A stretch of 64,000 nucleotides of DNA from Limnanthes douglasii subsp. nivea (GCA_036936605.1 JAUPFV010000002.1:321052893-321116892), one strand, 5' to 3'; positions 25,024-37,496 are shown, numbered from the stretch's first letter. A program made the numbers and translations. Notes: a model not told the origin generated them from the sequence alone.

Positions 25024-26560
25024 TCAGTATGGTATCACCAATTGTAACTCGACCGATTGTGGTTACAAGGTCGTGTGAATTCTATGATGCACTCCATAAG
25101 CATTTGAGCGTCATTTGGGTGGTAGTTGTTAATGCATGTATTATAGGCTCGGTTTCGCATAGATGAATTGTGGCTGCTAATTTATGGTTCGTTGTTAGTT
25201 ATCAACTGACATGATAAGATATAAAGTAGATCATTTGTAAACATCAATGTTTCATAATTGCACATTTGAAGTATACATTTTAGTATATGTAAATGATCCA
25301 AGTAAGAAATTTTAAAGATATCTTGAACTTGGAATATCACATCTCATGTAAATTCAAATTATTAAGGCATGTTATCATTTCTCCAATTAAATAAAAGTTA
25401 CTAACCTAGAGTTATATATATATATATGTGTGTTGGACCTACAAATAATAATAAATATCATCTAAGTATATAGGGTAGAAACAAGACGAGTTAATTGGAG
25501 ATCTTGAACGAGGACCCATTAATCTATCACTTGAGTTATTGGGTTTTAAAATCCTAATAAAAGTTATGGTATTCTTCAGTGTTTCGTACATTAGACTCTA
25601 CACTGGATAATCAAATAAAGAATTAATTAGATAAGAGGTGAGAAATAAAAACGATGAATTAATAAGTTTAAGTTTATTCAGGAATTACTAGTAGATTTAG
25701 TAAAATCGATTTATTAAATAAAACTAGTTGTCTAATAATCACAATTTAGTTATGTGTATTATAAACAGTGTAAATATTTTTGATGATGATTACTTTTAAA
25801 ATAATCCAAGAGATGCAATTATGTTGGAATTCTAAAATCAACAACTAAAAGATGCCAAAATAAATAAATATATATCTTCATCTTCAATGGTAAAAAGATT
25901 GTAGAAACAAAAACGCAGTCATATTTTGATTTCTAACCACTAAACTATAAATAAATAAATATGGGAGCAAACAACAAATGAACAAGTAGAAGTTCAAAGA
26001 GTTAAAATTGAGAAAATGGATCAAATATGAGAAGTTCAGCTGGTTGATATTAAAAAAATAGAACAAAGAGCAAAGCAAAAAACAGAAGAACGTCAAAATA
26101 AATGATGTGTGAGTAAAAAAATCGCTTGATTTATAGAAAAAATAACGAGAACCAACAGAACTACAGAATGATATTTATATTAATAATGACAAATTTGATC
26201 AGGAGAAAAAAATCAAATAGGTAAGTAATTTAAAACATATTTATAATATTTATGTAAATTAAAATTAAATAAAGAATTTGTGATATACAGGACACTAACA
26301 TGGATAAACGAATATTTAAGTGGCTATGCATATAAGCTACAAATAATTATTGGTTTTGTGGGAAAATAACAGAAAAATAAAATGATTAAAATTATTGTAT
26401 AGACTATTTATTTAGTTTGTTGTGAGACTAACCTGAATAGAAAAGTATTAAAACTTTTATATATCTATTCTAGTTTTGTTTGATTTTTAAGTTTCAAAAG
26501 GTATTCAGTTATCATTTTTGGATTTGGTCTTAAAATTGTTATCTAGATATTATCTTGAGA
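25024..26560. other. AT-rich stretch, nothing recognised
   Basis: Contains a (TA)n run near 25414-25424 and short chance frames only. Confidence 0.4.
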
Positions 26561-26903
26561 GATTAAAAAATAGATGAACTTAAAAAAATTATCCATAAAC
26601 TTTAAAAATGGATGTTCAGTAGAAACATAAGCACGTTCGTCAGATTTATTAACAAGTGTGGCTTTAGCCATATACTTTATCCATATACTTTAAAAAAAAA
26701 ATTAACAAGTTTAAAAATTTATCCATATTTTAAAAACTTTCTTAACCTATTCTCTTAAGTTAAAAAAAATAGTTATATAAAACAAGTGTGGCCTTAGCTA
26801 AGTGAAAATCAGTAGCCAATTAATTGAATATATTGAATCAACAATCCAAAATACAATTGGAAACAACCATATAAGTCAACTAAAAATGACATAAACAAGT
26901 ATC

Positions 26904-28955
26904 GTTCCATATATAGACAACTAAAATAGATTTAATGAAAGCCTTCGATAACGTTTGTTGGCATCTCATTATGGACGTTCTTGTCGCGATGCATTTTCCA
27001 GAGAAAATTATCTCTTGGATTGTCAAATGTATCTCCTCCCCCTCGTATTCTATAATTATTAATGGAGACCTTCATGGAAATTTCCGTTTCCATTAGAAAT
27101 GCCACAAACAAAGAATTATCAACCTCTGCTTCGCAGACGATCTGATGATTTTTTGTCACGGCGATGCCCTTTCTCTCAATCTCATTAAAGATGTCATGGA
27201 CAACTTCTTTCTCCTCTCAGATCTTAAAGTTAATTCCTCCAAAAGCCAGATCAATTTCTCCGGCATTGACAATCATCTTAGGTCAGACTAAATCACAGGT
27301 AGACTAACTCATTCAGATTGTCGCCCCCTGCCACACAAAATAACCTCTAGAATTGATTCTTGGACCGCAAAGAACCTCTCTTATGCAAGTAGGCTTCAAT
27401 TAATAAAATATGTTCTCTTCACGGGTCAGGTATACTAGTCTTCGATCTTCATTCTCCCTTCGAGAATAGTCAAAGAATTATCTCAGTACCTTCGGAGATT
27501 CTTTTGGTATAACTCTACTTTGAAATCCCACGGGGCCAAGGTGGCATGGTCAACCATTACCGCTCCATACAAAGAGGACGACCTTTGGATCTGGATTTAA
27601 AAACCTGGAATCAGGCGGCCGTCCTTAAACACCTTTGGTTCATAGTAAGTAATAAATCCCAATCTATCTGGTGTGACTGGATCAAATCAGAAAAGATAAA
27701 AAACAAAAGTTTTTGGGATATATCCTTTGGTTCTCCTCCTTCCTGGATTTGGAGGAAAATCCCCCGTCTCTGTCCCTTGGCCCGTAATCTATTTAGTATT
27801 GTAATAGAAAATGGGCAGAATACTTCCTTTTGGCACGACCCGTGGCTCCTCTCCTCTTCTCTGGCTGATCACTATGGCTCAGATTTAATTTTTGACTCTA
27901 GATTGGAAAACAATCTCAAGGTTTCTGATATCATTACCAATGGAGACTGGAACTGGCCAGTCAACTTGAGATCGCCTAGATCTCGTAGTCAGAATCGTTT
28001 GAATGAAATCAGTAAACTAATCATCACTCTTCCTAAGCCAAACATTATCTTGATGGATGTTCTTTTCTGGACCACGAAGGAGGGATGCGTCATTTTCAAC
28101 ATCAAAGACTCATACAATGCAATTCGAGAGCCTGCTCCATCTGTGGGTGGGCGGGGTTAGTATGGAATAAATACAACATTTCGCGCCACTCCTTTTATAT
28201 CTTGGCTCGCTATTAAAGGAAAACTTGTCACCAGAGACAAGCTTATTAGTTGGGATACAATACCCGAACTGAATGCCCTCTCTGCTCATGTGATATGGAA
28301 ACTATATCTCACATCCTATTTGAATGTAGTTTCACTCAGAGTATCTGGAATGTGGCAAGTAATAAACTTGGCTTCACATTTCAATCTTTTAGCTGGCAAT
28401 CTTGGATTCTAGAGGCTTCAAGATGGTCAATCAAATGTGAAAATTGTATCTGGGGCACGTGTTTCAACGCGATCGTCTACCACGTTTGGAAGGAGAGAAA
28501 TTCAACAATTTTTGGATCTGCTCCCGCTATGGCTTCCTCAACGTCTTACCAAATCTTATCCGATCTCCGATACAGATTTCATGGTACCAAGATTTCCTGG
28601 CAGACGTAGTTGGTCACTCTCTAACTTAATTTTTCTCTTCTTTTCTTTCCTTGTTTCAGGTGATCTCTTTATCAGGCTGGAGCATAGACGCTAACTGCTT
28701 GCACCTCGGGCCTGCATATGTATCCGAGTTACCACCCTTACATCTCTTCATCAGTTTTATTTAGCATGCGATGTTTACCTCTGGTGCCACTTCCCTGTGC
28801 TGGGTAGTGGGACACATACTAAATTTAGTCATTTCTTGTCTTCTCATTGACTTTTATTGTTGCGAAGTATCACCTCGGGGTATACCCAGGATTATGTATG
28901 AACCTTTTTAATTACTTTAAGCTTTTTTTACACAAAAAAATAGAAATGTTAAATC
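26904..28955 (+). mobile_element. LINE 1 (L1-type non-LTR retrotransposon), 5'-truncated
   Basis: The paralogous locus at 63540-63570 passes straight from 'gtatc' to 'acatttatgg', giving the insertion limits. The 3' end has a short A-rich tail (CACAAAAAAATAG at 28931). It contains RT, zinc-binding domain and a 3' untranslated tail with 'gatctctttatcag' and 'cctcggg'. 5' truncation is typical for LINEs. A clean target duplication was not found. Confidence 0.85.
26930..28609 (+). pseudogene. LINE 1 reverse transcriptase with zinc-binding C-terminus
   Basis: RT: 'KAFDNVCW', 'ISSPSYSIIINGDLHG', then a deletion removes the 'RQGDPLSP' block, followed by catalytic 'CFADDLMIFCHGD' (about 27127). 27546-28160 is open: 'LKTWNQAAVLKHLW', 'WCDWI', 'SFWDI', a standard LINE region after RT. 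The zf-RVT domain continues at 28250-28609 in another frame: 'CPLCSCDMETISHILFEC', 'HVWKERNSTIF'. At least three frame breaks. No endonuclease domain is present. Confidence 0.88.
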
Positions 28956-28962
28956 GACATTT

Positions 28963-29274
28963 ATGGATTATTTATATTCAAATTTAAATAAAATTATTTT
29001 GATCATTCGCAAATCAACAACTACCATAACTATTTTTACGATCAATCCAACTATCATTACCACAATTAAGCATTCCATTCAATTTAAAGAAGAACTAGAT
29101 GCAGATCCAAACACGCACATCATAGATTATCTTGAATTGTATTACATGTTCAACTTTGATGTTGTCTCGAAGAAAGAATCAAACTACTATTTTTTCTATT
29201 ATCTCTTTAGGAATAAATCTAAAGGTTGGTTGATTTTACTACGGCCCAGAGTAATAAACACTTGCGATGAGTAA
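28963..29274 (+). pseudogene. Gypsy Gag fragment (Athila/Tat-like)
   Basis: 103 codons. 'ELDADPNTHIIDYLELYYMFNFDVVSKKES' style residues, then 'FRNKSKGWLILL' and 'INTCDE', match the plant gypsy Gag pattern (F.g...edPntHi.dFle.c..F...gvs...lrlfpfsLr.kAk.WL..lp....tWdel). The 63930-64000 copy retains 'FRGEPCENPNTH', the better form. The frame ends at a stop at 29273. Confidence 0.75.
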
Positions 29275-30630
29275 GTCTGATTGTTTACATGAAATGTTTT
29301 CCATCAAGAAGGATGTCAGGAAATTTTTGCCAAGCTGGCTACTTGCGCCTAAAGTACATGGGACAATGGGTTCCATTCAGCCTTTATGTTCATAAACTTC
29401 ATCAATACTCACTTATGGAGGATCTCCTCGGTCAATGCTCTTCTTAAAAATTAGATGGAGCCCCCAAACTAAAACGATGTTGTTAAGAAACTAATATCAC
29501 TTGACAACAAGGTAATTATGCTAGTTTGAAATATATCTAAACGTCATCTGCCCTCGAAAAAGAAGGGTAAAAATAAAAAAGAAATTACCAACTCCTCCAT
29601 AAATCTGAGGCCAACAAAAGAAGACAAGAAAGGAAAGATAAAAGAAAATGAAGCTAGTCTCCCAACCAACAAAGAAGGGGTCGAGGTTGAACCTTCTTAA
29701 AAAAGAAAGAATATTGCTTCCCCGAAAATGAAAAGAGCTCTTCAAAGACTCCTCCAATCAAAAGGGCAGAAACGAGTATTAAGTTACCTCCCTCGGAGAT
29801 GCCACCTATAGAAGCTGAAGAAATTGTTGTTGAAGATCACCAAGGAGATGTCCACTTAACTTTGAAGAACCTATTAGTGTAGAAGAACTTCAAGACCTTT
29901 ACCTGGATATGGATCGTTCAGTTCGACATATCCAAGACATTATTAACTTACTGCTCATCTTTTGTCTAAAATTTGGACTCAAACCTTCCACTAGTGGCAG
30001 ATATGTTGGAATTCATCAAATGAAACATCCACCTCAAACGTCATTTAAGAGCCCTTCATGATAAAAAAACAATCAAATTTAAAACTCCCCCCCTAGCAGA
30101 ACTAGATGAGCTTAAGTCTAAATATTTCGGGGAGATAACTGAGGAACATAAAAAATGATCTTCTTTTCAAGAATCTCGGAACACAAATGAAGAAGAAAAA
30201 AAGAAATTGTCTGGAAAAATGGAAGCACTCAGTACAACATTCCAAAGAGAAAAGCAAGTTGTTGTGAAAACTGCCCAAACTCAATGTGGATTCGATACCC
30301 TTGATGCGATTAAAAATTCCGAGGAGAAATAAACAATGTACTGTTATGCAAAGTTTATGCAACAGTTACAAAACCAATTTTTCTCAATATTTTGGGAATT
30401 AGTGCCCATAAAAATCATCCTAGTGAGGGATTCGCACCTATACCACCTGACTTCTCCGGAGAAACGGCTCAGAAAAAAATTAGAATGGGTCTGAGAAAGA
30501 AGGAAATTCATCCGAAAGAAAATCTGAAGAAGATGAGTATTTGTTGTTTTTATTTTGTGAATGCTTGACCATTCAGCATTTAAAGTAATATTTAGTAAGA
30601 TCGAAAAACACACTTCAATGACCAAACATG
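29275..30630 (+). other. Charged, broken coding-like stretch after gypsy gag
   Basis: Plus-strand translation in shifting frames is rich in Lys/Glu and contains stretches such as 'LAELDELKSKYFGEITEEHKK' near 30095, with a coiled-coil look. This may be the C-terminal part of Gag or an accessory ORF of the same gypsy element. No known domain was recognised. Confidence 0.3.
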
Positions 30631-30750
30631 GTTCTTATTTCTTTACTTTTTGCCAACTTAAGTCATTAAAACTTAGAATTTTTGTATACCTTAATAATTC
30701 AAACATAAATAGTGTATTTAAATAACATATATTACGTAGAAGAAAACTGA

Positions 30751-31080
30751 TGCGTTTAAAGAAGATATAGCATCTCAAATAAACCTAGTTTGTTAGAAGA
30801 ACGCATAATACCTCAAATATAAATGATGCGTTTAAAGAATGTATATCATCTCAAATAAAATTGTTGCGTTTCGAGAACGTATAGCACCTCAAATAAAATT
30901 GGTGCATTTAGATACTGTTAGCACGTCGAATACTACTAGTGCATTTAGAGAATGATAGCACCTCGAATACTACCGGTGCATTTAGAAAACTTTAGTACCT
31001 CGAATACTACTTTTGCGTTTAGAGAACTTCAGTACCTCGAATACTACTTTTGCGTTTAGAGAACGTGAACACCTCAAATA
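30751..31080. repeat. Minisatellite of ~37-bp units, about nine copies
   Basis: Units begin TGCGTTTAAAGAA / TGCATTTAGAGAA and contain 'acctcgaatactact' or 'acctcaaataaa'. The right-hand units are closest to one another (37 bp spacing). The array sits next to the integrase end of the minus-strand gypsy element, where Tat-clade elements often carry tandem repeats. Confidence 0.85.
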
Positions 31081-31249
31081 TTGTTTAAGGTTTTTTTAAT
31101 GAAAAGTGATTTTAATAATCGTATAACATTTATTCTTGGTCAATAAATTTAAAACAACCATTGGCCAAAAAAGAATTTTATTAATATCTTCAAATACATA
31201 AATGACACCTCGTTAAAACTGTCCCGGGCCAGCAAGATAGGAAATAGTA

Positions 31250-32400
31250 TGTCAATTACTCAAAACGTATCAAACGAAAAAATCACTCCAAATATAGTTT
31301 CAAATGTTCTATATTCTAAGGATGTTGAAGTGATATTCCCTGCTCATCATAAAGGTGATATGTACTCGGCTTTATTTGCTCAATTACCACATGAGGACCC
31401 TCCCAATTCGGGGCATTTTTCGAAGTCGCTTGTCCTTTGTATGAAGGAATAATTTCCTCAAGAATTTGTCACCTACTTTAAAATCCCTCATTTCTCACTT
31501 TAAAATTATAGCGACTGCTCATCAAAGTTTAATAATAAATCATATATAAATGTGCCCTAACTCTTTTCTCCACGATCAAGTGTAGGTGTGTTCGTTTTCC
31601 CTATTCATTTACCTCTTCTAAATAATAAAATACTCTATAAGAAGGTAAAGTAGATTATGTAGGGCTAACAACATCCATACGATATACTAAGTCAAAATGA
31701 GTTTCTTGAGCAACCTCTATAGGATTTGTACGATAAACCAACAACACCTCTTGGAAATGGTTAAGTCATTTCCCTGCAACACCTATTAAATGTTTCTTTA
31801 AACCCTATAGAATATACCTATTACTAACCTCTACTTGATCATTTGCTTTGGGGATGAAAAGATGTAGAAAAGCATTATGTAATACCCCTTAAAATGCAAA
31901 AAGAAGTCATTTCTCTGTTTTTAAATTGAAGACCATTGTGTGTGGTGATTTTCCAATAAACTCCAAAATGGCAACAAATATTATTCATAATGAACTGAAT
32001 AACATCCTTGGCTTTTCTACCAGACAATGATTTAGCTTTAGCCTACTTCAGAACGTAATCTACCTCCACAATAACCATTCGACGTTCTCCAGAGGCTATA
32101 TGCAATAGTTTAGCTTTTCTATTCCTCATCTATCAGAAGGAGTAGCTTCAGAAATAGTCGTAGGAAGAACTACTGGTTTGTGAATATAATTTGCAAACCG
32201 TCGACAAATATCACAACCTCGAACTAAAACTTTAGGATCATTCATAATTGAAGGCCAATAATATCATGCAACTAAAACCCTACGCGTTAAAGACTTAAAC
32301 CCACAACGAGTTGAACATTTACCTTCATGCAACTCATATAAAATTTCCTGAGACTTTTGCTTACCCAAATAAGACAACGATTGTCTACTTAACGATTTTT
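31250..32400 (-). pseudogene. Gypsy integrase
   Basis: From 32340 downward on the minus strand: 'YYWPSIMNDPKVLVRGCDICRRF' (zinc region), core motif 'ITTHNGLQF' where family members have I-T/S-D-N-G (Asp to His), 'STSFHPQS' before the usual NGQ-E. The C-terminal part at 31280-31480 reads 'APNWEGPHVV' and 'DEQGISLQHP', the GPF/Y-type tail. Many stops. Integrase would insert the DNA copy in the nucleus. Confidence 0.8.
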
Positions 32401-32406
32401 TTTGTA

Positions 32407-32928
32407 TTAGACTCCTTCTAACACATAATAACCATGGACCTTGTACCTTAACTTTTCAGTCATTTGTGTATCTTGAGGTAACATACCTCTTAGTAAAAAA
32501 ATAAGGATTTCAGACCTCCTATCACTTCGAATTATGTATGGAGTAACAAATATTTCCTCAACATATTTACATTGTTTTGACCATGTTAAAACTGAAGGAC
32601 TTACCTGTAGCAATATCCATAAATATTCATCAGTATAAGAAATTGATGCTAAAGAATCAACAACTATATTATATCCTCGGTTAATGTGCTCGACTATCAC
32701 TTTGTCAAACAAAAGAGTCAAATTTCGAAGTTCGCATAGATACAAAATTATGTGATCTCTCTTACTCTCGGATACACATGTCATATGATTTTCCACTAGC
32801 TGCAAATTTGTTTCCAAATGAACTGTTGTCTCTCCATAAATATTTACAAGCCTTAAACCAGCTAACGTAGCCTCATATTCAGCCTTATTATTAGACGCAT
32901 GAAAGTTAAATTGAAAATTTTGGTACAT
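32407..32928 (-). pseudogene. Second (archaeal-type) RNase H of a Tat gypsy element
   Basis: 173 open codons. 'HASNNKAEYEATLAGLRL' is the signature of the extra RNase H in Tat elements and contains the Glu. The next acid, normally in 'DSQLV', reads 'TNLQLV', so catalysis is probably lost. 'VEHINRGYNIVVDSLAS' carries the last Asp. The Ile/Leu-rich tail links to integrase ('EKLRYKVHGYYVLEGV'). Confidence 0.82.
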
Positions 32929-33076
32929 TGTCCCCCCAAAAGGAGAAACTAATTGAACCCCACACTAGATCTCAATACCCTAGAACCACCACCATTTCGA
33001 ACCACCCACGTCGAAGTTTCTGGGATGACCTCTTTATCTGTCTTCTCATATGATCGACTCGAGCTTTAATAACCAT

Positions 33077-33358
33077 TCAAGGAGAAAAAGTGATATCTAA
33101 ATCTCCCAATTCTACTGAGGAGTTGGTCATCCTACCAGAAATATCTGGTCGTTGTAACATATTATTTAGTGGGAAAGAAGTTTGAAACAAAATGGTGTGA
33201 GGTTGAAAATAAGGGCACATCTTCCTAGCAGCTACTACTAAAGCCAAAGACAATTTTGTAAGCTTCAAATATGTTTTCTCTGATGCCAACAAACTTTTAC
33301 TAACATAATAGACTGGTTTTGAAACTCTCTTGTCTTCACTTATAAAAACGATGCTCAC
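33077..33358 (-). pseudogene. Gypsy RNase H
   Basis: 93 open codons: 'KPVYYVSKSLL', 'YLKLTKLSLALVVAARK', 'YFQPHTI', 'LQRPDISGRM', the standard plant gypsy RNase H after RT. The start and end are not delimited by true start and stop codons of a protein; it is an internal part of Pol. Confidence 0.82.
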
Positions 33359-33419
33359 TACAAAATCAAAAACTAATATGTATGAAACAGCTCATCTCCA
33401 GTTTGAGGCTTAGATTAGA

Positions 33420-34640
33420 TTTCTGGTGATAAAACGGTCTTTAATCTTTGAAAAAACTGCTTCACAATCTAATGTCCATATAACTTGGAAAGAAAGAAAA
33501 CACTTTTCGGAAAATCTTGAAATAAATCGATCAAGAGCAGCTAACCTTCCTGTCAATATTTGCACCTCCTTTATAGTTCGAGGTGATGTTATTGAAACCA
33601 GGTCATTTAACTGCTCAAGATCTGCCTTTTTTATTCTTTTTTCACTAATGATATATCATAGAAATTAACCTGATTGTATGCCAAAGGTACATTTTTCAAG
33701 ATTTAAATTCAATCGAATAAGCTTTAAATTTAGGAAAGTCTCCTCTAAATCTTTCAAGTGTTCACCATTTATTAGGATTTTAACGAGTATAACATTAATA
33801 TACACTTCCATATTCCACCCAATTTGAGAAGCAAAATCCTTGTTCATCAACCTTTGATATGTCGCTCCAACATTCTTCAACGCAAAAGGCATAACTCGAT
33901 AACAATGTAATCCTCAGTCAGTGATGAACGTAGTCTTTTCCTAATCTTTTGGATCCATTTGAATTTGGTTGTATCCTGCAAGATCATCCATAAACGATAA
34001 AATTTTATTTCCTGAACTAGAACCAACCAGCTGATCTATTCGAGGAACAATAAATGGATTTTTAGGACAAACTCGATTCAAATATGTGAAAACAACACAC
34101 ATTCGCCATTTTCTATTCTTTTTTTATCCAACACTAGATTTTCTATCCATAAAGGATATTGCACCTCCTGAATATGTCCGACCCTAGACAAGTGATCCAC
34201 CTGTACAACAATAGCTTCAGATTTTTCTACAGAAAAAACACGTCAATTCTGAATAACATGATTGATCCTCAGATTTATAGCTAAGCTGTGACATATCACT
34301 TTAGGTGGAACCCCTATTACACCCTCTGTTTTCCAAGAAAAAATATCCAAATTATCAAACAAGAATTATAACAACTGATAACGCCAAGTAGGTGACAGTG
34401 GTGCCCCTATACGCAGAGTCTTCCCATTAAAAAAAGATGTATTCCTCAATATTCTCAGTCACTATCAAAGAACCCGGGTTTTCCCCCTGATCAACCATTC
34501 CCTTTTCATCCAAGGTTAACCCTCCTGATTTTTATTCAATCATCTTATCATCACCATTAGAACCTCAAACACAAAAAGTTGTTGCATTACATTCTTCGCC
34601 TATCTTTTGGTCATTTTGAACCACTAAAATACGATCTCCA
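33420..34640 (-). pseudogene. Gypsy reverse transcriptase
   Basis: Minus-strand pieces: 'VPPKVICHSLAIN' near 34300, 'HIQEVQYPLWIENLVL' near 34160, 'HCYRVMPFALKNVGATYQRLMNK' around 33850-33910, and 'VEVYIDDM'-equivalent 'EVYINVILVK', in which both catalytic Asp are gone. 'LEKCTFGI' ends the palm. An intact fingers/palm order with several stops confirms a dead RT. Confidence 0.83.
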
Positions 34641-34650
34641 AAGACATACT

Positions 34651-35361
34651 TTAGGCATTGGTGAACTGTAAAAACAATAGCATGCATTCTTGAAAGCCAA
34701 AATCTCCCAAAAGTAGCATTATAACAGGTCGGACATTCAACGACATGAATAAGACTTGGACCTTCTTTTTAAAACGACATTTTCCCAAACACACTTCACC
34801 TTCGAATTCACCAATCCCCTGAGCTGTCACCCTTGTAAACTTAATTATAGGATGATCAGATTGACAAATTGGAGGTGGGTTTTGCATCCTACCATATGTA
34901 GATTTGAAAAACACATTTGCAGAACTCCTCATATCTATCAAAACACGTCGAAGTTCAACTCCCGTTATTTCTGCCCCTATAACCATTGCGTCCTCAGGAG
35001 GTTCCGCTATCCCTCCCAAATTATCATTATCGAACAAAATAAAATGAGTGTGCTTCTTTCCGTACAAATGTGTAGACATTCTTCCTTCTACTTGAGTGGC
35101 TAAACTTACTATGTTTTTTTTTTCTGGAATATTAGTAGTGACAGCCATAGAATCTCCTCGGAAAATTGGTGAAGATTCAAAATACTCACACAAAATTTGA
35201 GCTCGTCCTTGCTCAACTGGATCATCCATAGCCATCAAAATTAACCGATTTGGATATGTGGCCAAATATTTTGAGGCTGTATCAAACTCAACACATCTAA
35301 AGTATAATATCACTGATGACCTTTCTTGTTTTGAATTTAGATTAGCAGTTTGTTGTGTCAA
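34651..35361 (-). pseudogene. Gypsy Gag end and protease, 236 open codons
   Basis: Begins 'MTQQTANLNSKQ' (the Met is internal to the polyprotein). Residues about 150-170 contain 'VLIDMRSSANVFFKS', the retropepsin site with Asp kept and T/S-G changed to Met-Arg. A following segment 'QSDHPIIKFTRVTAQGIGEF' and 'VMLLLGDFGF'-like residues fits the second half of the protease. The same protein piece occurs frameshifted at 533-1092, so this is the better copy. Confidence 0.78.
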
Positions 35362-36037
35362 TGAGCTCAGAGTTTTTGATACATTGTTATGCCCTTTAAC
35401 AAAAGCTGCTAACGTGTCATGCTCTTTTAAAACCTGTATCTTCTTCTTTAATGTTATACAATCTATAGTGTTGTGCCCGATATCATTATGATACTTTCAA
35501 AATATGTTATTGCGCTCTTCTCTTCATCAGTTTATTGGAGTTTGCTTTTTGAAGCTTACACGAAGTTTGAAAAATATTCCACCCTCACCCATTGATTTGA
35601 CCTTGATCTATAAAATTGATAACCTGCAGTTTGAGTTAGAACCCCTCATGTTTGAGGAAGAAAATTTTTGTTGATCTTTAAATAAAGTGATGGTTGATAA
35701 TTCGAGGAGTTTCCTTCATTATTTAAAGCATGCCCTGAGTTCCTCTGAGTAGACTCAACGCCTCCCCGAATCCTAGTCGACACTTTTACTTTAATTTGGT
35801 CATCGACTTGAGTCATCAATGCTCCAAAATTTAATGCTCTTTTTTTGTCATTTTGTTCCCTAAATCTCCTGGCAATAAAACTTTTCTGAAAGCTAACTCT
35901 TCACAATCATATAATGCTGCTTTTGTTAGCATAAACCGCTTCATATAATCTTTTATTTTTTTACGTACAACCTGCTTACACTATATTAAAGTGTCTTCAT
36001 TAGATTATATCTTTTTAGTTTCCCCAAATTATCGTTA

Positions 36038-36284
36038 GAAGATATGTTTATATAGAGTTCAAGCAAAACCCTAAAACTAAAAATATGAAAATTACAAAAC
36101 AAGCCCAAAGTATTAAAATTGCGAAAAAGAGGATAAATGAGCCCGAATGCCCAAAAAAGCCCATAGCTCACGAGAAAATCTCGTGACTTGCGTTCGTGAC
36201 GTCGTTTCCTTCGAAACAAGGTGCTGTGGGTTAAAATCTGACACCGGAGCTCCAAACTGTCAATTCACCGGACTGTTTGCATCA
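36038..36284 (-). repeat. Truncated LTR (left member of a tandem LTR pair)
   Basis: Shares nearly all of its sequence with the neighbouring copy 36286-36624: TATA-containing 'gtttatatagag', 'gaaacaaggtgctgtggg', 'ctccaaactgt'. It ends with GCATCA at 36284. Its outer part (equivalent of 36286-36380) is missing. Confidence 0.75.
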
Positions 36285-36285
36285 T

Positions 36286-36624
36286 TGATGGGGAGTGAAA
36301 CGCAGTAGAAGCCATAAGGGAATAAAACCCTAATTTTTTTTATATTAATCAAAAACAATTCTCAGAACAATGAATTGAAGATAGGTTTATATAGAGTTCA
36401 AGCAAAACCCTAAAACTAAAAATATGAAAATTACAAAACAAGCCCAAAGTATTACAATTGCGAAAAAAGAGGATAGATGAGCCTGAATGCCCAAAAAAGG
36501 CCATAGCTCACAAACAAAGCTCGTGACTTGCGTACGTGACGTCGTTTCCTTCGAAACAAGGTGCTGTGGGTCAAAATCCGACACCGGAGCTCCAAACTGT
36601 AAATTCACCGGACTGTCTGCATCA
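36286..36624 (-). repeat. Complete LTR (right member of a tandem LTR pair)
   Basis: 339 bp. On the minus strand it starts TGATGCAGACAG and ends TCCCCATCA, a TG...CA LTR. It carries CTATATAAAC (TATA box) at about 36393. It is separated from the truncated copy by a single base. No internal region exists, so this is an LTR-LTR junction left in gag. Confidence 0.75.
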
Positions 36625-37496
36625 GAAGTTTATCATATTATTTTTGAATTGTTCGATGTGATCATCGGGATCTTCAGTCCCATCAAACCTTTCTACCTTG
36701 GAGATACCAAAACGCTTTTTGAAGAGAAATAGACTTAAACTTAGGAGTTAAAGGAGAATTTCTCCAATCGACTCCTTGCACATATCGGTCATCTCTTCTG
36801 GTTCCCATAAAAACATACAAATTTTGATTTGCTACACTTGCGTACTGAGTGGATGTGTTTCGTTCATACCATACAGGCTCCCTTATATGACAAGGTTATT
36901 GTCTCTCTTTGATTTATATTAATTGTGTGATTTTAGATGCGAAATTCTTTCTCCGTTCGAAGATCCCTGATAGTTCTTCTACTTAAACAATCCATCCTCA
37001 AATTATGAGCTATCAGACTCATCACTAGATGTGATGTATCTATGTTTATCTTTCTTTTCATTTCATCAAGTTTGATATTCTTTATCAGACTCAAAATGCG
37101 CTTTCTTTCGATCACTTCGAGAAATGATGAGTTGTATACGATTGATAAGATTTATTTTCCATTTCATTTTTCTCCTCAACCTGTCGTACCTCATATTTTA
37201 GCCTACTTGACTGAATCTGTTGTTCTCTTTGAACATATTTATCATTCAACATAGTTATTTTGTCCAACAATTGATTCCTTTGTTCTTCAATGTCAAAATG
37301 ACCTTGTTGTACTAGAATTTGATCATCTTCTTTACTTTCGTCCCAATGTAAATAAGATCTAAAAGTTTCAATACCTTTGCGAACTTTTGGATCAACTTCA
37401 TTCTATGGTTCCATATCGATCAAGAACGGTATTAATGACTAAAAATTCAATAATTTGTTTTTTGACGTCAAATCAAGGTACCAATCAACAATCTCT

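Larger units (their letters stand above)
26561..30630 (+). mobile_element. Third gypsy type: 5' region and gag, split by a LINE
   Basis: 26561-26903 plus 28956-29080 is colinear with 63242-63681 (shared 'gatgttcagtag', 'gtggctttag', 'attggaaacaac', 'catttatgga'), which lacks the LINE. The gag segment follows at 28963-29274. Only Gag was recognised; 29275-30630 shows a highly charged region with no identifiable domain. Confidence 0.65.
35362..37420 (-). pseudogene. Gypsy Gag of the 31-38 kb element
   Basis: Same order as 1093-2715. Recognisable from about 37410 (charged N-terminus, open piece 36933-37115) to a degraded CCHC-like region near 35490. Interrupted by the 587-bp tandem-LTR insertion at 36038-36624, which replaced about 110 bp of the central Gag domain. 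Many stops. Confidence 0.7.

Noticed and set aside
25028..25040. TGGTATCACC as a primer-binding site starting a new copia element
   Set aside because: No gag or other copia coding follows; probably chance.
30751..31080. CRISPR-like array
   Set aside because: Units are contiguous and degenerate with no unique spacers, and the DNA is from a plant nucleus.
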